Positions 32,182-40,735 of a stretch of 64,000 nt of DNA are shown piece by piece. Made by a program: the position numbers and the translations under genes. The stretch comes from GCA-003244245 sp052390115 (GTDB lineage: Bacteria; Actinomycetota; Actinomycetes; Mycobacteriales; Pseudonocardiaceae), in NCBI GenBank assembly GCA_052390115.1, contig JBQTHE010000002.1, forward strand, positions 1-64,000. Direction: 5' to 3'. The notes beneath the pieces are model-generated. The model ran no database searches and had not been told where the DNA came from. It saw only the letters and a program-made list of their open reading frames with translations. Numbering within the stretch: the stretch's first letter is position 1; every line of letters begins with the position of its first letter.

Positions 32182-33852
32182 TCACTCAGTCTCCGGAGTC
32201 GCGGCCAGCACCCACAGGCGGCGCAGAACCTCGTCGACGCCGAGTGCTTGAGTGATGGCATGCAGGTCGGGGCTGCGGGTGGAGCCGGTCAGCGCGACGC
32301 GGATGAGTTGGGAGGCTTCGCGGATCGAGCCTGTGTAGGCGCCGGGGTTTTTCTTGTATTCCTTGGCGCTGGAGGCGAAGCCGTGTTTCGCGGCGAGTTC
32401 GCGGATCTGGTTGAACCATTCCTGTGGGTCGGTGAGGTGCTTGTAGCCGTCTGCGAAATCGCGGGCGAAGGTGGCAGCGACGGCGGTATCCACACCGAGA
32501 GAGGCGAGGCGCTCGTCACTGGCACCCGAGAGGGGGGTGAATAGTTGAGGAAAGAAGAAGCCGTAGGCGGGTCGGAAGTCTGACCATTTGCGCAGGTCTT
32601 TGCGCGGGTTCTCGACGCCTTCGCGTTCGACGGCCAAGGCACGCAGGGCAAGATCGCGTTCAGCGTCGAGCACAGCGACCAGTTCGGGGTCGTACTGGCT
32701 GGCCCAGGCGCGGACGGCGTCATAGACCTGCTGGCTGGTGAGGGTGGCGATGTGGTCGGCGCTGATGTCTTCGAGCTTGACAAGATCGACCAGCGGACCC
32801 GCGACGCCGCATTGGTCAAGCTGGATCGGCGTAGTCAGCGCCTCCTCAAGGGGGATTTCGGCAAGCCGCCCGTTGGCGAGGCCGCGCAGGTAGTAGAGGA
32901 TCGCGTGGGCTGGGTAGCCGGCTTCGATGTAGAAGTCGACGCTGGCTTCGGGGTCCTTGCGCTTGGACAGTTTGCGTTTGCCGCCGGGGATCTGCTTCAT
33001 CAGCGGCGCGATGTGCGCGTAGGTGATCGGCTCGAACCCCAGGGCGTCGAACAGTTGCTGGTGCAGCGGGACCGAAGAGATCCACTCCTCACCGCGGATG
33101 ACCAGGCTCACACGCATCAGGTGGTCGTCGACGGCGTGCGCGAAGTGGTAAGTCGGCAGGCGGGGCGAGGTGTCGGAGGACTTGAGGATGACGGTGTCGT
33201 TGCGGTTGGCCTCGTGCTCCAGGTCGCCACGGATGGCATCGGTGAACCGGACCCGTTGCCCGGCCGCATCGTCGGGGGCGCGAAACCGCACCACATACGG
33301 GGCGCCTTCGGCGAGTTTGGCGGCGACACCAGCGGGGTCGGCGTCCCGCCAGATGGCCCATTTCCCGTAGTAGCCGGCGGGGAGCTTCGCGGCTTGCTGG
33401 CGGGCGATGATGTCTGCCAGTTCGTCCTTGGTGGCGAAGCACAGGTACGCCTTGCCCTGACGCAGCAGGTGCCGGACGTAGCTGAGGTAGATCGACTCGC
33501 GGGCGGACTGATGGTACGGGCCGTAGGCACCGGCATCGTGATCGGACTCGTCGGGGCGCAGGTCGAAGTAGTCGAACGCGCGAGCGAATTGGTCCAGGGC
33601 GCCTTCGACTTCGCGGGACTGGTCGGTGTCCTCCACCCGCAGCAGGTAGACGCCGCCGGAGTGGGTGGCGATGTCGCGGTCGATGGTGGCGACATAGACG
33701 CCGCCGATGTGCACGAACCCGGTCGGTGACGGGCCGAATCGGGTAACCTGGGCGCCCTCGGGCAGCTGACGATGCGGGTACTGCCGCTCCCAGCGCTCGG
33801 GTTCGGGCAGGTCAGCAGGGAACAGGGCGTCGATGACCGCGCGGTCCAGCAT
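32182..33852 (-). CDS. Glutamyl-tRNA synthetase paralogue (class I)
   Basis: 556 residues from ATG 33852. The class I signature is FGPSPTGFVHIGG (HIGH region) near residue 40, and KLSKRKD (KMSKS loop) is near 297; RFTDAIRGDLEHE and PTYHFAHAVDDHLM are typical of GluRS/GlnRS catalytic cores. The C-terminal 200 residues are helical, like a GluRS anticodon-binding domain. It is longer than the usual actinobacterial GltX (about 490) and sits among toxin-antitoxin genes inside a duplicated segment, so it is probably an accessory second enzyme rather than the housekeeping one. That is inference, since the rest of the genome is not seen. Confidence 0.85.
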   Translation of the reverse strand: MLDRAVIDALFPADLPEPERWERQYPHRQLPEGAQVTRFGPSPTGFVHIGGVYVATIDRDIATHSGGVYLLRVEDTDQSREVEGALDQFARAFDYFDLRPDESDHDAGAYGPYHQSARESIYLSYVRHLLRQGKAYLCFATKDELADIIARQQAAKLPAGYYGKWAIWRDADPAGVAAKLAEGAPYVVRFRAPDDAAGQRVRFTDAIRGDLEHEANRNDTVILKSSDTSPRLPTYHFAHAVDDHLMRVSLVIRGEEWISSVPLHQQLFDALGFEPITYAHIAPLMKQIPGGKRKLSKRKDPEASVDFYIEAGYPAHAILYYLRGLANGRLAEIPLEEALTTPIQLDQCGVAGPLVDLVKLEDISADHIATLTSQQVYDAVRAWASQYDPELVAVLDAERDLALRALAVEREGVENPRKDLRKWSDFRPAYGFFFPQLFTPLSGASDERLASLGVDTAVAATFARDFADGYKHLTDPQEWFNQIRELAAKHGFASSAKEYKKNPGAYTGSIREASQLIRVALTGSTRSPDLHAITQALGVDEVLRRLWVLAATPETE

Positions 33853-34000
33853 GGAGTGGTCAGTCTCGCTTCCCGGTCAAGCCCGATCATGGAATGGGTA
33901 GGGACAGCCGTCTCAGGCTAGCAATCGTGGCTGTTCGTCACGCGCCCGCCGCAGGCTGCCCGCTATCGTGGCGGGTGGGTGCAAAAGACATGCTAACGTC

Positions 34001-34267
34001 ATGCTTATGGCAACCTTACAGGTGAAGGACGTTCCGGACGACCTGCACCGCGAGCTGCGGCGTCGTGCCGATCTGGACGGACTGAGCATCCGGGATTACC
34101 TGCTGCGCCTGATCCGAAACGACCAGCAACGCCCGCCCGCGACCGAGTGGCTGGCACGCCTCCGTCGGCTCGAGCCGCTCGATCTCGGTGCACCCGCCGC
34201 CGACCTCGTCCAGGCCGATCGCGCCGCACGCGACCTCGATCCGTTGCCGGGACAGCGCCAATCGTGA
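34001..34267 (+). CDS. VapB/FitA-like antitoxin
   Basis: About 88 residues from ATG 34001 (or 34007, MATLQVKD). The N-terminal ribbon-helix-helix (QVKDVPDDLHRELRRRA, then LSIRDYLLRLI) binds DNA; the tail would wrap the toxin. The direct repeat CATGCT-AACGT-CATGCT just before the start may be the operator. Its TGA overlaps the toxin GTG (GTGA). Confidence 0.85.
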   Translation: MLMATLQVKDVPDDLHRELRRRADLDGLSIRDYLLRLIRNDQQRPPATEWLARLRRLEPLDLGAPAADLVQADRAARDLDPLPGQRQS

Positions 34268-34665
34268 TCGTGATCGACGCGAGCGCGTTTCTCGAAGTGC
34301 TCATGCGCTCGACGTCCGGGTTGGCCGTGGAGGCGCTGCTCGGGGACACGCTGGCCCCCGACCTGCTGGATGCCGAGGTGTTCCATCGGCTAGTCCGCGC
34401 CGAACAAGGCGGAGCACTTCAGCCAGCACAGCTCGACGAGCGGCTGGCGCTGCTCTATGACGCTCCGATCGAGCGGGTTCCCTGCCGGGAACTGCTCACC
34501 ACGGCCCGCCGGTTCGTCACCTCGATGTCCGGCTACGACGCGCTCTACGCAGCCCTCGCTGGCAGCCTGCGATGCCCGCTGGTCACCACGGACGGGCGCC
34601 TGGCGCGTACCGCAACGACACAGTTCGGCCTCACCGTGACCCACGTTCCGACCGGTGGCCGGTGA
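34264..34665 (+). CDS. VapC-like PIN-domain toxin
   Basis: About 133 residues from GTG 34264. PIN-domain acidic residues are visible: IVIDASAFLE (first Asp), the Asp/Glu of APDLLDAEVFHRL, and SGYDALYAALA and PLVTTDGRLA further on. VapC toxins cut tRNA or rRNA. Coupled to the antitoxin by overlapping codons. A tRNA-directed toxin adjacent to a glutamyl-tRNA synthetase paralogue is suggestive but may be chance. Confidence 0.85.
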   Translation: MIVIDASAFLEVLMRSTSGLAVEALLGDTLAPDLLDAEVFHRLVRAEQGGALQPAQLDERLALLYDAPIERVPCRELLTTARRFVTSMSGYDALYAALAGSLRCPLVTTDGRLARTATTQFGLTVTHVPTGGR

Positions 34666-34720
34666 TCTTTTCATCCACGCGCCGTCGACGGTGACGGGGA
34701 CCGAGCCTGGGAGAAATACC

Positions 34721-35413
34721 ATGCTGACGGCTTTCGCCGACCTGTCCACGCCGCTGGTGGCCGATGCCTGCGTCCGCAGCGACGTGCCGCTGCGCGCCGC
34801 GCCGCCCGGCATCGGCACGGTCGTGTCCGGACACCGGACCGCGGGCCGCGCGTTGCCGGCGCGGCACTACGGCAGCGTGGACGTGTTCCTGGAGGCGTTG
34901 CGCCGGGCCGAACAGGGTGACGTGCTGGTCATCGACAACGGCGGTCGGTCCGACGAAGCTTGTGTCGGCGACCTGGCGGTACTGGAGGCCGAGGCGGCCG
35001 GGTTGGCGGGCCTGGTGGTGTGGGGGCTGCACCGCGACACGCCGGAGCTGGCGGAGATCGGCCTTCCGGTGTTCAGTTACGGCAGCTACCCGCCCGGCCC
35101 AGTGCGGCTGGACGAGCGGGAGCCCGAGGCGCTGGTCACCGCGCGGTTCGGGGCGCACCTGGTGAGCGACGATGACATTGTCTTCGGCGACGACGACGGC
35201 GTGTTGTTCGTCGCCGCCGAGCGTGCCGAGGAGGTGCTGGCGACGGCGCACCAGATCTGGCAGACCGAGCGCGACCAGGCCCGCAGGATCCGGGCCGGTG
35301 AGACGCTGCGCCAGCAGACGGCCTTCGACAGCTACTTGGCGCGGCGCACCGCCGACCCGTCGTACACCTTCCGGCAGCATCTTCGTCGGATCGGCGGGGC
35401 CATCGAGGAGTAG
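34721..35413 (+). CDS. RraA-like/dimethylmenaquinone-methyltransferase-fold protein
   Basis: About 230 residues from ATG 34721, preceded by GGGAG. RraA-family features: LSTPLVADACVR, DVLVIDNGGRSDEACVGDLAVLEA with the GD..A region, and GLVVWGLHRDTPEL. Homologues act as aldolases such as HMG aldolase or bind RNase E. The Asp and Arg of GDxxx20RD (here WGLHRDT) are present, so an aldolase role is possible. Its 3' third is duplicated at 31955-32156. Confidence 0.8.
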   Translation: MLTAFADLSTPLVADACVRSDVPLRAAPPGIGTVVSGHRTAGRALPARHYGSVDVFLEALRRAEQGDVLVIDNGGRSDEACVGDLAVLEAEAAGLAGLVVWGLHRDTPELAEIGLPVFSYGSYPPGPVRLDEREPEALVTARFGAHLVSDDDIVFGDDDGVLFVAAERAEEVLATAHQIWQTERDQARRIRAGETLRQQTAFDSYLARRTADPSYTFRQHLRRIGGAIEE

Positions 35414-35527
35414 ACCCAGCCATGAGGCTGGTCTGTCAGGGGGCCCGGCACGAATAGCGAAAAGGGGAGCGCGAAGTCCTTCCGTGACCCTTCGACTCTT
35501 CGTTATCAGATCTGATACCATCACCGC

Positions 35528-36232
35528 ATGACCGAGCCGCCGACCGGGCTGGCGAACGACGCGCTCGTCCGCGTCCTCGAATCGGCTGCCCGGCTACAGG
35601 AATTGGTGCCCGACGCCGTACTCGTCGGAGGCTCGGCGGCAGCGCTCTACGCGGGGCATCGCGACTCGTACGATCATGATCACGTGGTAGCCGATCTCGC
35701 CGAACGGTTCGACACCGTCCTGGAAGCGGTCGAGTCGCAGGACGGATGGGTCACTAATCGGGTGACACCGGGGAAGATCATCCTGGGCGAGCTCGGCGGC
35801 ATCGAGACCGGGATCCGGCAGCTGATCCGCAGGACACCGCTGGAGGTCGCCCGAATCACGCTGCCGTCAGGGCAGGCACTCAACGCTCCGACACCGGAGG
35901 AGGCACTGCGCGTCAAGGCCTTTCTCATCGTCCGCCGCAATCAGACCCGCGACTACCTCGACGTCGCCGCGCTCGCCGACCGCTTCGGAACCGACCCGGC
36001 AGCCAGGGCGCTGTCCGACATCGACAGCTACTACGCCGACCAGCACGGCGCCGGCGACGGTGTCGCGTCCCAGCTCATCCGCCAGCTCGCCGATCCCCGC
36101 CCGAAGGATCTGTCGACCACTCGAAACCTCGGGCAGTACAAGAATCTCGCGGCCCGCTGGCAGCACTGGGATGCGGTGGTCCTCGCGTGCCGAGAGCTGG
36201 CCAGAGCAATGCTGGTCCAGGACGGGGTGTGA
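35528..36232 (+). CDS. AbiEii-like nucleotidyltransferase (probable toxin)
   Basis: 234 residues from ATG 35528. The nucleotidyltransferase motif is LVGGSAAALYAGHRDSYDHDH, with G-S and the Asp pair (YDHDHVVAD) for metal binding, followed by a helical region with VKAFLIVRRNQTRDYLDVAAL, typical of AbiEii/MNT-type proteins. Such toxins nucleotidylate tRNA or other targets. Its stop overlaps the start of a downstream HTH gene (TGATG). The order toxin-antitoxin is the reverse of classical AbiEi-AbiEii. Confidence 0.75.
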   Translation: MTEPPTGLANDALVRVLESAARLQELVPDAVLVGGSAAALYAGHRDSYDHDHVVADLAERFDTVLEAVESQDGWVTNRVTPGKIILGELGGIETGIRQLIRRTPLEVARITLPSGQALNAPTPEEALRVKAFLIVRRNQTRDYLDVAALADRFGTDPAARALSDIDSYYADQHGAGDGVASQLIRQLADPRPKDLSTTRNLGQYKNLAARWQHWDAVVLACRELARAMLVQDGV

Positions 36233-36678
36233 TGACCCTTTCCTTCCGCAACATCGACGTCTCTGCCGACGATCCGGTCGAGGACTGGCCGACGGAGGCC
36301 GTCCTGACCGCTCTCGAACGCGGCGGCCTGTCCCACTGGCGACGGCTGGCCGCGGCCAAACGCGCAGACCCATGGGGCGTGGTCGCCAGGAGAGTCGAGG
36401 AGGCCCTCACCCTGTCGGAGGCGTACGGAGTCGACGAGCTAATGGCGGACGCGATCGCAGGGGCCCGAGCCCAGGCAGCGCAGTCGGAGCGGGTGGCTGT
36501 GGCGGCGGAGATCACCCGGCTGGTGACTGGGTCCGGGCTGTCCCGGGCGGAGTTCGCCGCGCGGATCGGGACCTCGCCGTCGCGGCTCTGCACCTACCTG
36601 GCAGGCACGGTCACGCCGTCGGCCGCGATGCTCATCCGGATGCGACGGGTGTCGGAGGTGGCAGGCGAGCTGGGGTGA
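36232..36678 (+). CDS. HTH antitoxin partner of the nucleotidyltransferase
   Basis: About 148 residues from ATG 36232. The N-terminal half is helical. The C-terminal 65 residues are an XRE-like HTH (ITRLVTGSGLSRAEFAARIG, then SPSRLCTYLAGTVTPSAAML). Coupled to the toxin gene. It probably neutralises the toxin and represses the operon, as in other two-gene nucleotidyltransferase modules; I infer this from the arrangement. Confidence 0.7.
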   Translation: MTLSFRNIDVSADDPVEDWPTEAVLTALERGGLSHWRRLAAAKRADPWGVVARRVEEALTLSEAYGVDELMADAIAGARAQAAQSERVAVAAEITRLVTGSGLSRAEFAARIGTSPSRLCTYLAGTVTPSAAMLIRMRRVSEVAGELG

Positions 36679-36703
36679 GGTGCTGCCCTCCTCGGGCCCG
36701 GCG

Positions 36704-37816
36704 TCAGCCGGGTACGCGCAGCAGGTAGTCGCCGGCGTCGTCGTCCCACTCCATGGTGATCAGGTCACGCGCGCGAGCCGCCTTGGCGAAGGACAGGAAG
36801 CTGTTGAAGCCGTAGCGCTTCTCGCTGAAGTCGGGTAGGTGCTTGCGCAGCTGGTTCTTGAGCCCGCTCAACGGGGGCGGCGCGCCCGACGCCTGCAACT
36901 CGCGGACGACATCGACGAACAGCCGGAAGGCGTGCGCGTCGGCCGAGTCGTCCTCGGGGAACGTCACCTCGGGGTCACCCTGCGCCGATCCCCGGCGTAG
37001 CTCCACGACACGCTGGCTCTCGAGGTGGCGGAGCAGCTCACCGAAGCCCCGGAACCCCTGGTCGGCCTCATCGAAGGTGGGGTCCTTGCGCAGGACCGCC
37101 CGCTTGAGCATCGATGCGCGCACCGGCCCGTCGGCGTGGCGCTGCAGGCCGGCCAGGGTCCGCGCCACCAGCAGGCCGACGTCGCTCTCCTCGCCCGCCG
37201 CGACTGCCTCGTCGACCGGGTGCGGTGGGATCTCGACCGAGCCCGACGGCGTCGGAACCGCCACCACGGGTGGAGTGGCAGTGTTGGTGTCGGAGTGGCG
37301 GCCGCGCCCCCTCCCCCGCCGCGACCCCTGCGGCAGCTCCACGCCGGGCAGGCGGTCGTAGAACAAGAACTCGTCGCAGGCGGGCGGCAACAGGGCCGAC
37401 GTCGACGACTGCACGCCGATGCCGATGACCCGCTTGTCGAGCTCCCGCAGCTTGTGCACGAGCGGGGTGAAGTCGGAGTCTCCGGTGCCGATGGCGAAGG
37501 TCGTGATGAACCCGCGCTCGTAGGCGAGCTCGATCGCATCGACGGCCATCTTGATGTCAGCTGCATTCTTCCGTAACCCGCCGATGCGCTGGGGGATCTC
37601 GATGAGCTCGACATGCGCCCGGGCCAGCAGCCTGCGGTCGGCGTCGAAGTACGACCAGTCGGCGTAGGCCCGGCGCACCACCACCCGCCCCCGCTCGGCG
37701 AGCGCGTCGGCCACCGGGCCGAAGTCGAAGGGCGAGACCCCCAACCCGTCACGCGCTCCGATCGCGAGGTTCTCGTAGTCGAGGAACAGGGCGATGCGTT
37801 CGTCGTCGTTTGCCAC
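36704..37816 (-). CDS. NYN-domain RNase with LOTUS/OST-HTH repeats
   Basis: About 370 residues from GTG 37816, GGGAG 8 nt upstream. Residues 8-150 are a NYN (PIN-like) domain: FLDYENLAIGAR, KNAADIKMAVDAIELA, and AIGTGDSDFTPLVHKLRELD supply the acidic residues. A Gly/Arg-rich linker is followed by two OST-HTH/LOTUS modules, about 215-290 and 300-370 (ending FNSFLSFAKAARARDL). NYN-LOTUS proteins are putative RNA nucleases or RNA binders. It is divergent from the DUF6398 gene. Confidence 0.85.
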   Translation of the reverse strand: MANDDERIALFLDYENLAIGARDGLGVSPFDFGPVADALAERGRVVVRRAYADWSYFDADRRLLARAHVELIEIPQRIGGLRKNAADIKMAVDAIELAYERGFITTFAIGTGDSDFTPLVHKLRELDKRVIGIGVQSSTSALLPPACDEFLFYDRLPGVELPQGSRRGRGRGRHSDTNTATPPVVAVPTPSGSVEIPPHPVDEAVAAGEESDVGLLVARTLAGLQRHADGPVRASMLKRAVLRKDPTFDEADQGFRGFGELLRHLESQRVVELRRGSAQGDPEVTFPEDDSADAHAFRLFVDVVRELQASGAPPPLSGLKNQLRKHLPDFSEKRYGFNSFLSFAKAARARDLITMEWDDDAGDYLLRVPG

Positions 37817-37921
37817 TGCACGCGCTCCCAGAACTGGTCCGGCCCGCAGCGTACGACCCGAAGGGCGCGCAGCGGTGACCACCGTGCTGCCCGAGGTCCG
37901 CTCAGCACTAACCTTCGCCGG

Positions 37922-39730
37922 ATGTCCAAGCGATCCCGCCGGCCGAAGTCGAAGCCCGGACGTCCGGGGCGGCGCAGGAAGGTCGGGGCGACACCACTGC
38001 GGCGACGGCCCGGGACCGGCGAGCCCGACCTGCTGCGCGACGTCGCGGCTGCGCTGGCCGAGGACCACCCGCTCGTCCTGCTGGAGCTGGTGAGCACCCT
38101 GCTGGCCGCGCTCGATCCGCCCCGTCGCGGCCCCTTCGACCGGGAGCCGGAGCCCGACGCCCCGTCCCGGGAGGAGCTCGTCCAGACCTTCTTCGAGGTC
38201 GACCTGCCCGAAACCTCGGCGCTGCTCGCCGTGATCGCCGGGCTGTCCGGTGACGAGATGCTGCGGCGCCGGGTGCACCGCGAGATCACCACCCGGGCCC
38301 ACGTCCTGCCGCGCTGGCTCGCCGAACTGCATCGCGCCGCTGCGGCCCCCCGGGCGGTCGAAGTGGTCCACGTCCTCGGCGACGGCGACAACATCATGGT
38401 CGGTGTGCGCCTGCCGGGCGGGCCCGAGCTCACCGCGGTGGTCTACATCGACCACAACATGGGCACGCTGGTCAAGGACGCCTTCGTGGTCCCCGAGCCG
38501 GTGGGCGACCTGGTCGAGCGGATGCTCACGGTGGCCGACGACCCGGACACGCAGGCGCGCGACATCGATCCGGCCGCTGCCCGCGCCCGGATCACCGAGG
38601 CGATCGAACTCGGCGCGATCAGCTTCCCGCCCTTCGAGTCCGACACCTGGCCGGCCTGCCGCCGGCTCGTCGAGTGGGCCACGGCCATGCTGCCTGCGGG
38701 CGGTACCGGGTACCAGCGGCCCGACTGGGACGACGACGCGCAGGCGGCGCTCGTCGAGCGGTTCCTCGCCGCACCGTCCGGAGGCGGGTTCGACGACGCC
38801 GACCACCGCGCCCTGCTCGACTCGCTGCTGTGGTTCGGCACCGACTACGGCCCCGGCGACCCGCTGCGCTGGAGCCCGGTCGCGGTGGAGATCCTGCTCG
38901 TCGACTGGATCCCCCGCAAGATCGTCGCCGAGGTGCCCTTCCTGGCCAAGGCCCCCGACCTGCTGCGTGCGTTCATCCGCTTCAGCCACCAGGAGCGCGG
39001 CATCCGCCCCGAGCTGACCACCCGGACCCTCGGCGCTGTTGACGAGTGCGAGCCGGAGTACCAGCGGCTCATCCGCTCCCCGCGACCGCAAGGTCCGGCC
39101 GCGCTGCTCGCAGCCATGGGCGCCCCTGGCCTGGACGGCCCGTGGCCCTGGCCGGGCGCGCTGCCCGACGACGAACCGGTCGAATACCACGAGATCATGC
39201 TTGATGCCCTGCGCCGCGCGGTCGGGGGCGAGGACATTCTGGAGAAACTCGATCCGGCGCCACTGCCTGACGAGGCCTTCGCCTGGGATGGGATCCAACC
39301 CGACGTCCACGACCGGGTCGCCGAGGTGCTCGGCCTGGTCGATCGGTGCTGTGACGAGCTGCTCGACGTCGAGTACCGCACCGCCTGCCGCCGGCTCCTG
39401 GCCCGCGCCGCGGCCACCGACCCGGAGATCTTCCGCCGCCGGGGCCGAGCCGCCACCGCCGCCGCGGCCGTGTGCTGGGTGATCGGCAAGGCCAACAAGC
39501 TCTTCGAGCCCGACGAGAAGGGCCACCACCTGCTGGTCAAGGACCTGGTGGGGCATTTCGGTATCGGCCAGAGCAGCGTCTCGCAACGCAGCGAGCCCCT
39601 CCTGCGCGCCGTCGGCGTCGACCCCCACCAATACGGCGCTATGGACCTGCGCTCACCGGACTACCTGACCTCCACCCGCCGGGCCCGGATCATCGCCCTG
39701 CGCGACCACTACCTCGCCATGGACACGTGA
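37922..39730 (+). CDS. Large protein with C-terminal DUF6398 region
   Basis: 602 residues from ATG 37922. After a basic Arg/Lys start (MSKRSRRPKSKPGRPGRRRK) come two helical, acidic domains. The final 150 residues (VAEVLGLVDRCCDELLDVEY, then AAAVCWVIGKAN) match DUF6398, and the segment VKDLVGHFGIGQSSVSQRSE looks like a helix-turn-helix. The basic tail plus HTH suggests nucleic-acid binding. Divergent from the NYN-LOTUS gene with about 105 bp between starts, a possible functional pair. Confidence 0.7.
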   Translation: MSKRSRRPKSKPGRPGRRRKVGATPLRRRPGTGEPDLLRDVAAALAEDHPLVLLELVSTLLAALDPPRRGPFDREPEPDAPSREELVQTFFEVDLPETSALLAVIAGLSGDEMLRRRVHREITTRAHVLPRWLAELHRAAAAPRAVEVVHVLGDGDNIMVGVRLPGGPELTAVVYIDHNMGTLVKDAFVVPEPVGDLVERMLTVADDPDTQARDIDPAAARARITEAIELGAISFPPFESDTWPACRRLVEWATAMLPAGGTGYQRPDWDDDAQAALVERFLAAPSGGGFDDADHRALLDSLLWFGTDYGPGDPLRWSPVAVEILLVDWIPRKIVAEVPFLAKAPDLLRAFIRFSHQERGIRPELTTRTLGAVDECEPEYQRLIRSPRPQGPAALLAAMGAPGLDGPWPWPGALPDDEPVEYHEIMLDALRRAVGGEDILEKLDPAPLPDEAFAWDGIQPDVHDRVAEVLGLVDRCCDELLDVEYRTACRRLLARAAATDPEIFRRRGRAATAAAAVCWVIGKANKLFEPDEKGHHLLVKDLVGHFGIGQSSVSQRSEPLLRAVGVDPHQYGAMDLRSPDYLTSTRRARIIALRDHYLAMDT

Positions 39731-39894
39731 ACCCGGAGCCGCCGATCTTCCCGCCAGCAGCGCTATTCTTCCCGAACCCAACAGCAGCGTTGTCAGAGCT
39801 TGATCGAACAGCTCTGGTGTTGAGTTCGGGAGGCCTAGAGCGGCCAGGGTCCGCCACCAGACACCGGCCGAGTCGACGCGGGTCGGATCCTCGC

Positions 39895-40122
39895 CTACTT
39901 GAAGAGTCGGCCCACGCCGAGGAAGCAGCCCTGCTTGAGATCAATATCGGATGCCCCGCAGGTGGCTGACGAGGAGTTGTCTCCGCCTACCTGACCCCCC
40001 GGACCAGCAGCGGCCACGCCGGCACCAGATCCCGGAGCAGCAGCGGCCACGCCTGCGCCAGTGAGAATTATTCCGCCGAGCACGGCGGTGGCCGTCAGAG
40101 AACGAATGATGACTCGTCGCAT
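39895..40122 (-). CDS. Small secreted peptide with two Cys
   Basis: 75 residues from ATG 40122, with a GGGGGGA ribosome site. A signal peptide (MRRVIIRSLTATAVLGGIIL then TGAGVAAAA) is followed by a short Gly/Ala stretch and the mature end SSSATCGASDIDLKQGCFLG, where two Cys 12 residues apart could form one disulfide. It stands alone. Families of such tiny exported actinobacterial proteins exist but I cannot name this one. Confidence 0.6.
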   Translation of the reverse strand: MRRVIIRSLTATAVLGGIILTGAGVAAAAPGSGAGVAAAGPGGQVGGDNSSSATCGASDIDLKQGCFLGVGRLFK

Positions 40123-40312
40123 GGTGTCCCCCCAAGTTGAGTTGTCGGTGAACCGTGGCCATCGAGCACCACTACCGCGGCAGCTCATGGCCAGGTGTCT
40201 CGGGCCGCTTGATCTAGCGGTCACCCCCCGATCGGAGCAAACGGCCCTACCCGTTGTATCGGCTGCGGCCGTTCGCTGTTACCAGACAGTGATTCGGCGC
40301 CGTTGCTCCGGC

Positions 40313-40660
40313 TTCAGAAGACGGTGCCGACGTCCTGGTGGACGACCGCATCCATGTTCCGCTCGGCCAGTGCGGCGATAGTGAGCGACGGGTTGCAGGC
40401 CCCGGTCGAGCCGGGGATCAGGGCGCCGTCGGTGACGTAGAGCCCGCGCTGACCGAGCACCCGACCGTGGCTGTCGCAGACGTCGCCAATGGCCGCGCCG
40501 CCGGGTGGTGCCGGCCGAGCCGGCGCCGAGGAACAGCGCGCTGGTGGTGATCCGCTTACGTTCCTGTACCACGCCGTCGGTGTCGATCCGGTCTACGTGC
40601 ACCACCCAGCATCCGGCCCTGTCCCGCTCGATGTCGCTTCGAACACCCGGTGCGGTCCGT
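40313..40660 (-). pseudogene. Remnant of a GMC oxidoreductase (cholesterol-oxidase-like) C-terminus
   Basis: One frame reads VHVDRIDTDGVVQERKRITT then SALFLGAGSAGTT, typical of a GMC oxidoreductase beta-strand region. After an internal deletion and frameshift near 40505 another frame reads GAAIGDVCDSHGRVLGQRGL, then YVTDGALIPGSTGACNPSLT and IAALAERNMDAV up to the stop at 40313. The latter is the canonical GMC C-terminus (DGSxxPxxxGxNPxxT). N-terminal FAD-binding region absent. Confidence 0.75.
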
Positions 40661-40735
40661 CGTGGGTGTCATGGTCGATCTCGCACCATGATCCGTCGGT
40701 CCAGGAGCGAGGCATGCGGGAGGGCGGAGTCCGGG

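Noticed and set aside
37817..39631. Upstream extension of the NYN gene to 975 codons
   Set aside because: It is antisense to the DUF6398 gene; the NYN domain begins directly at GTG 37816.
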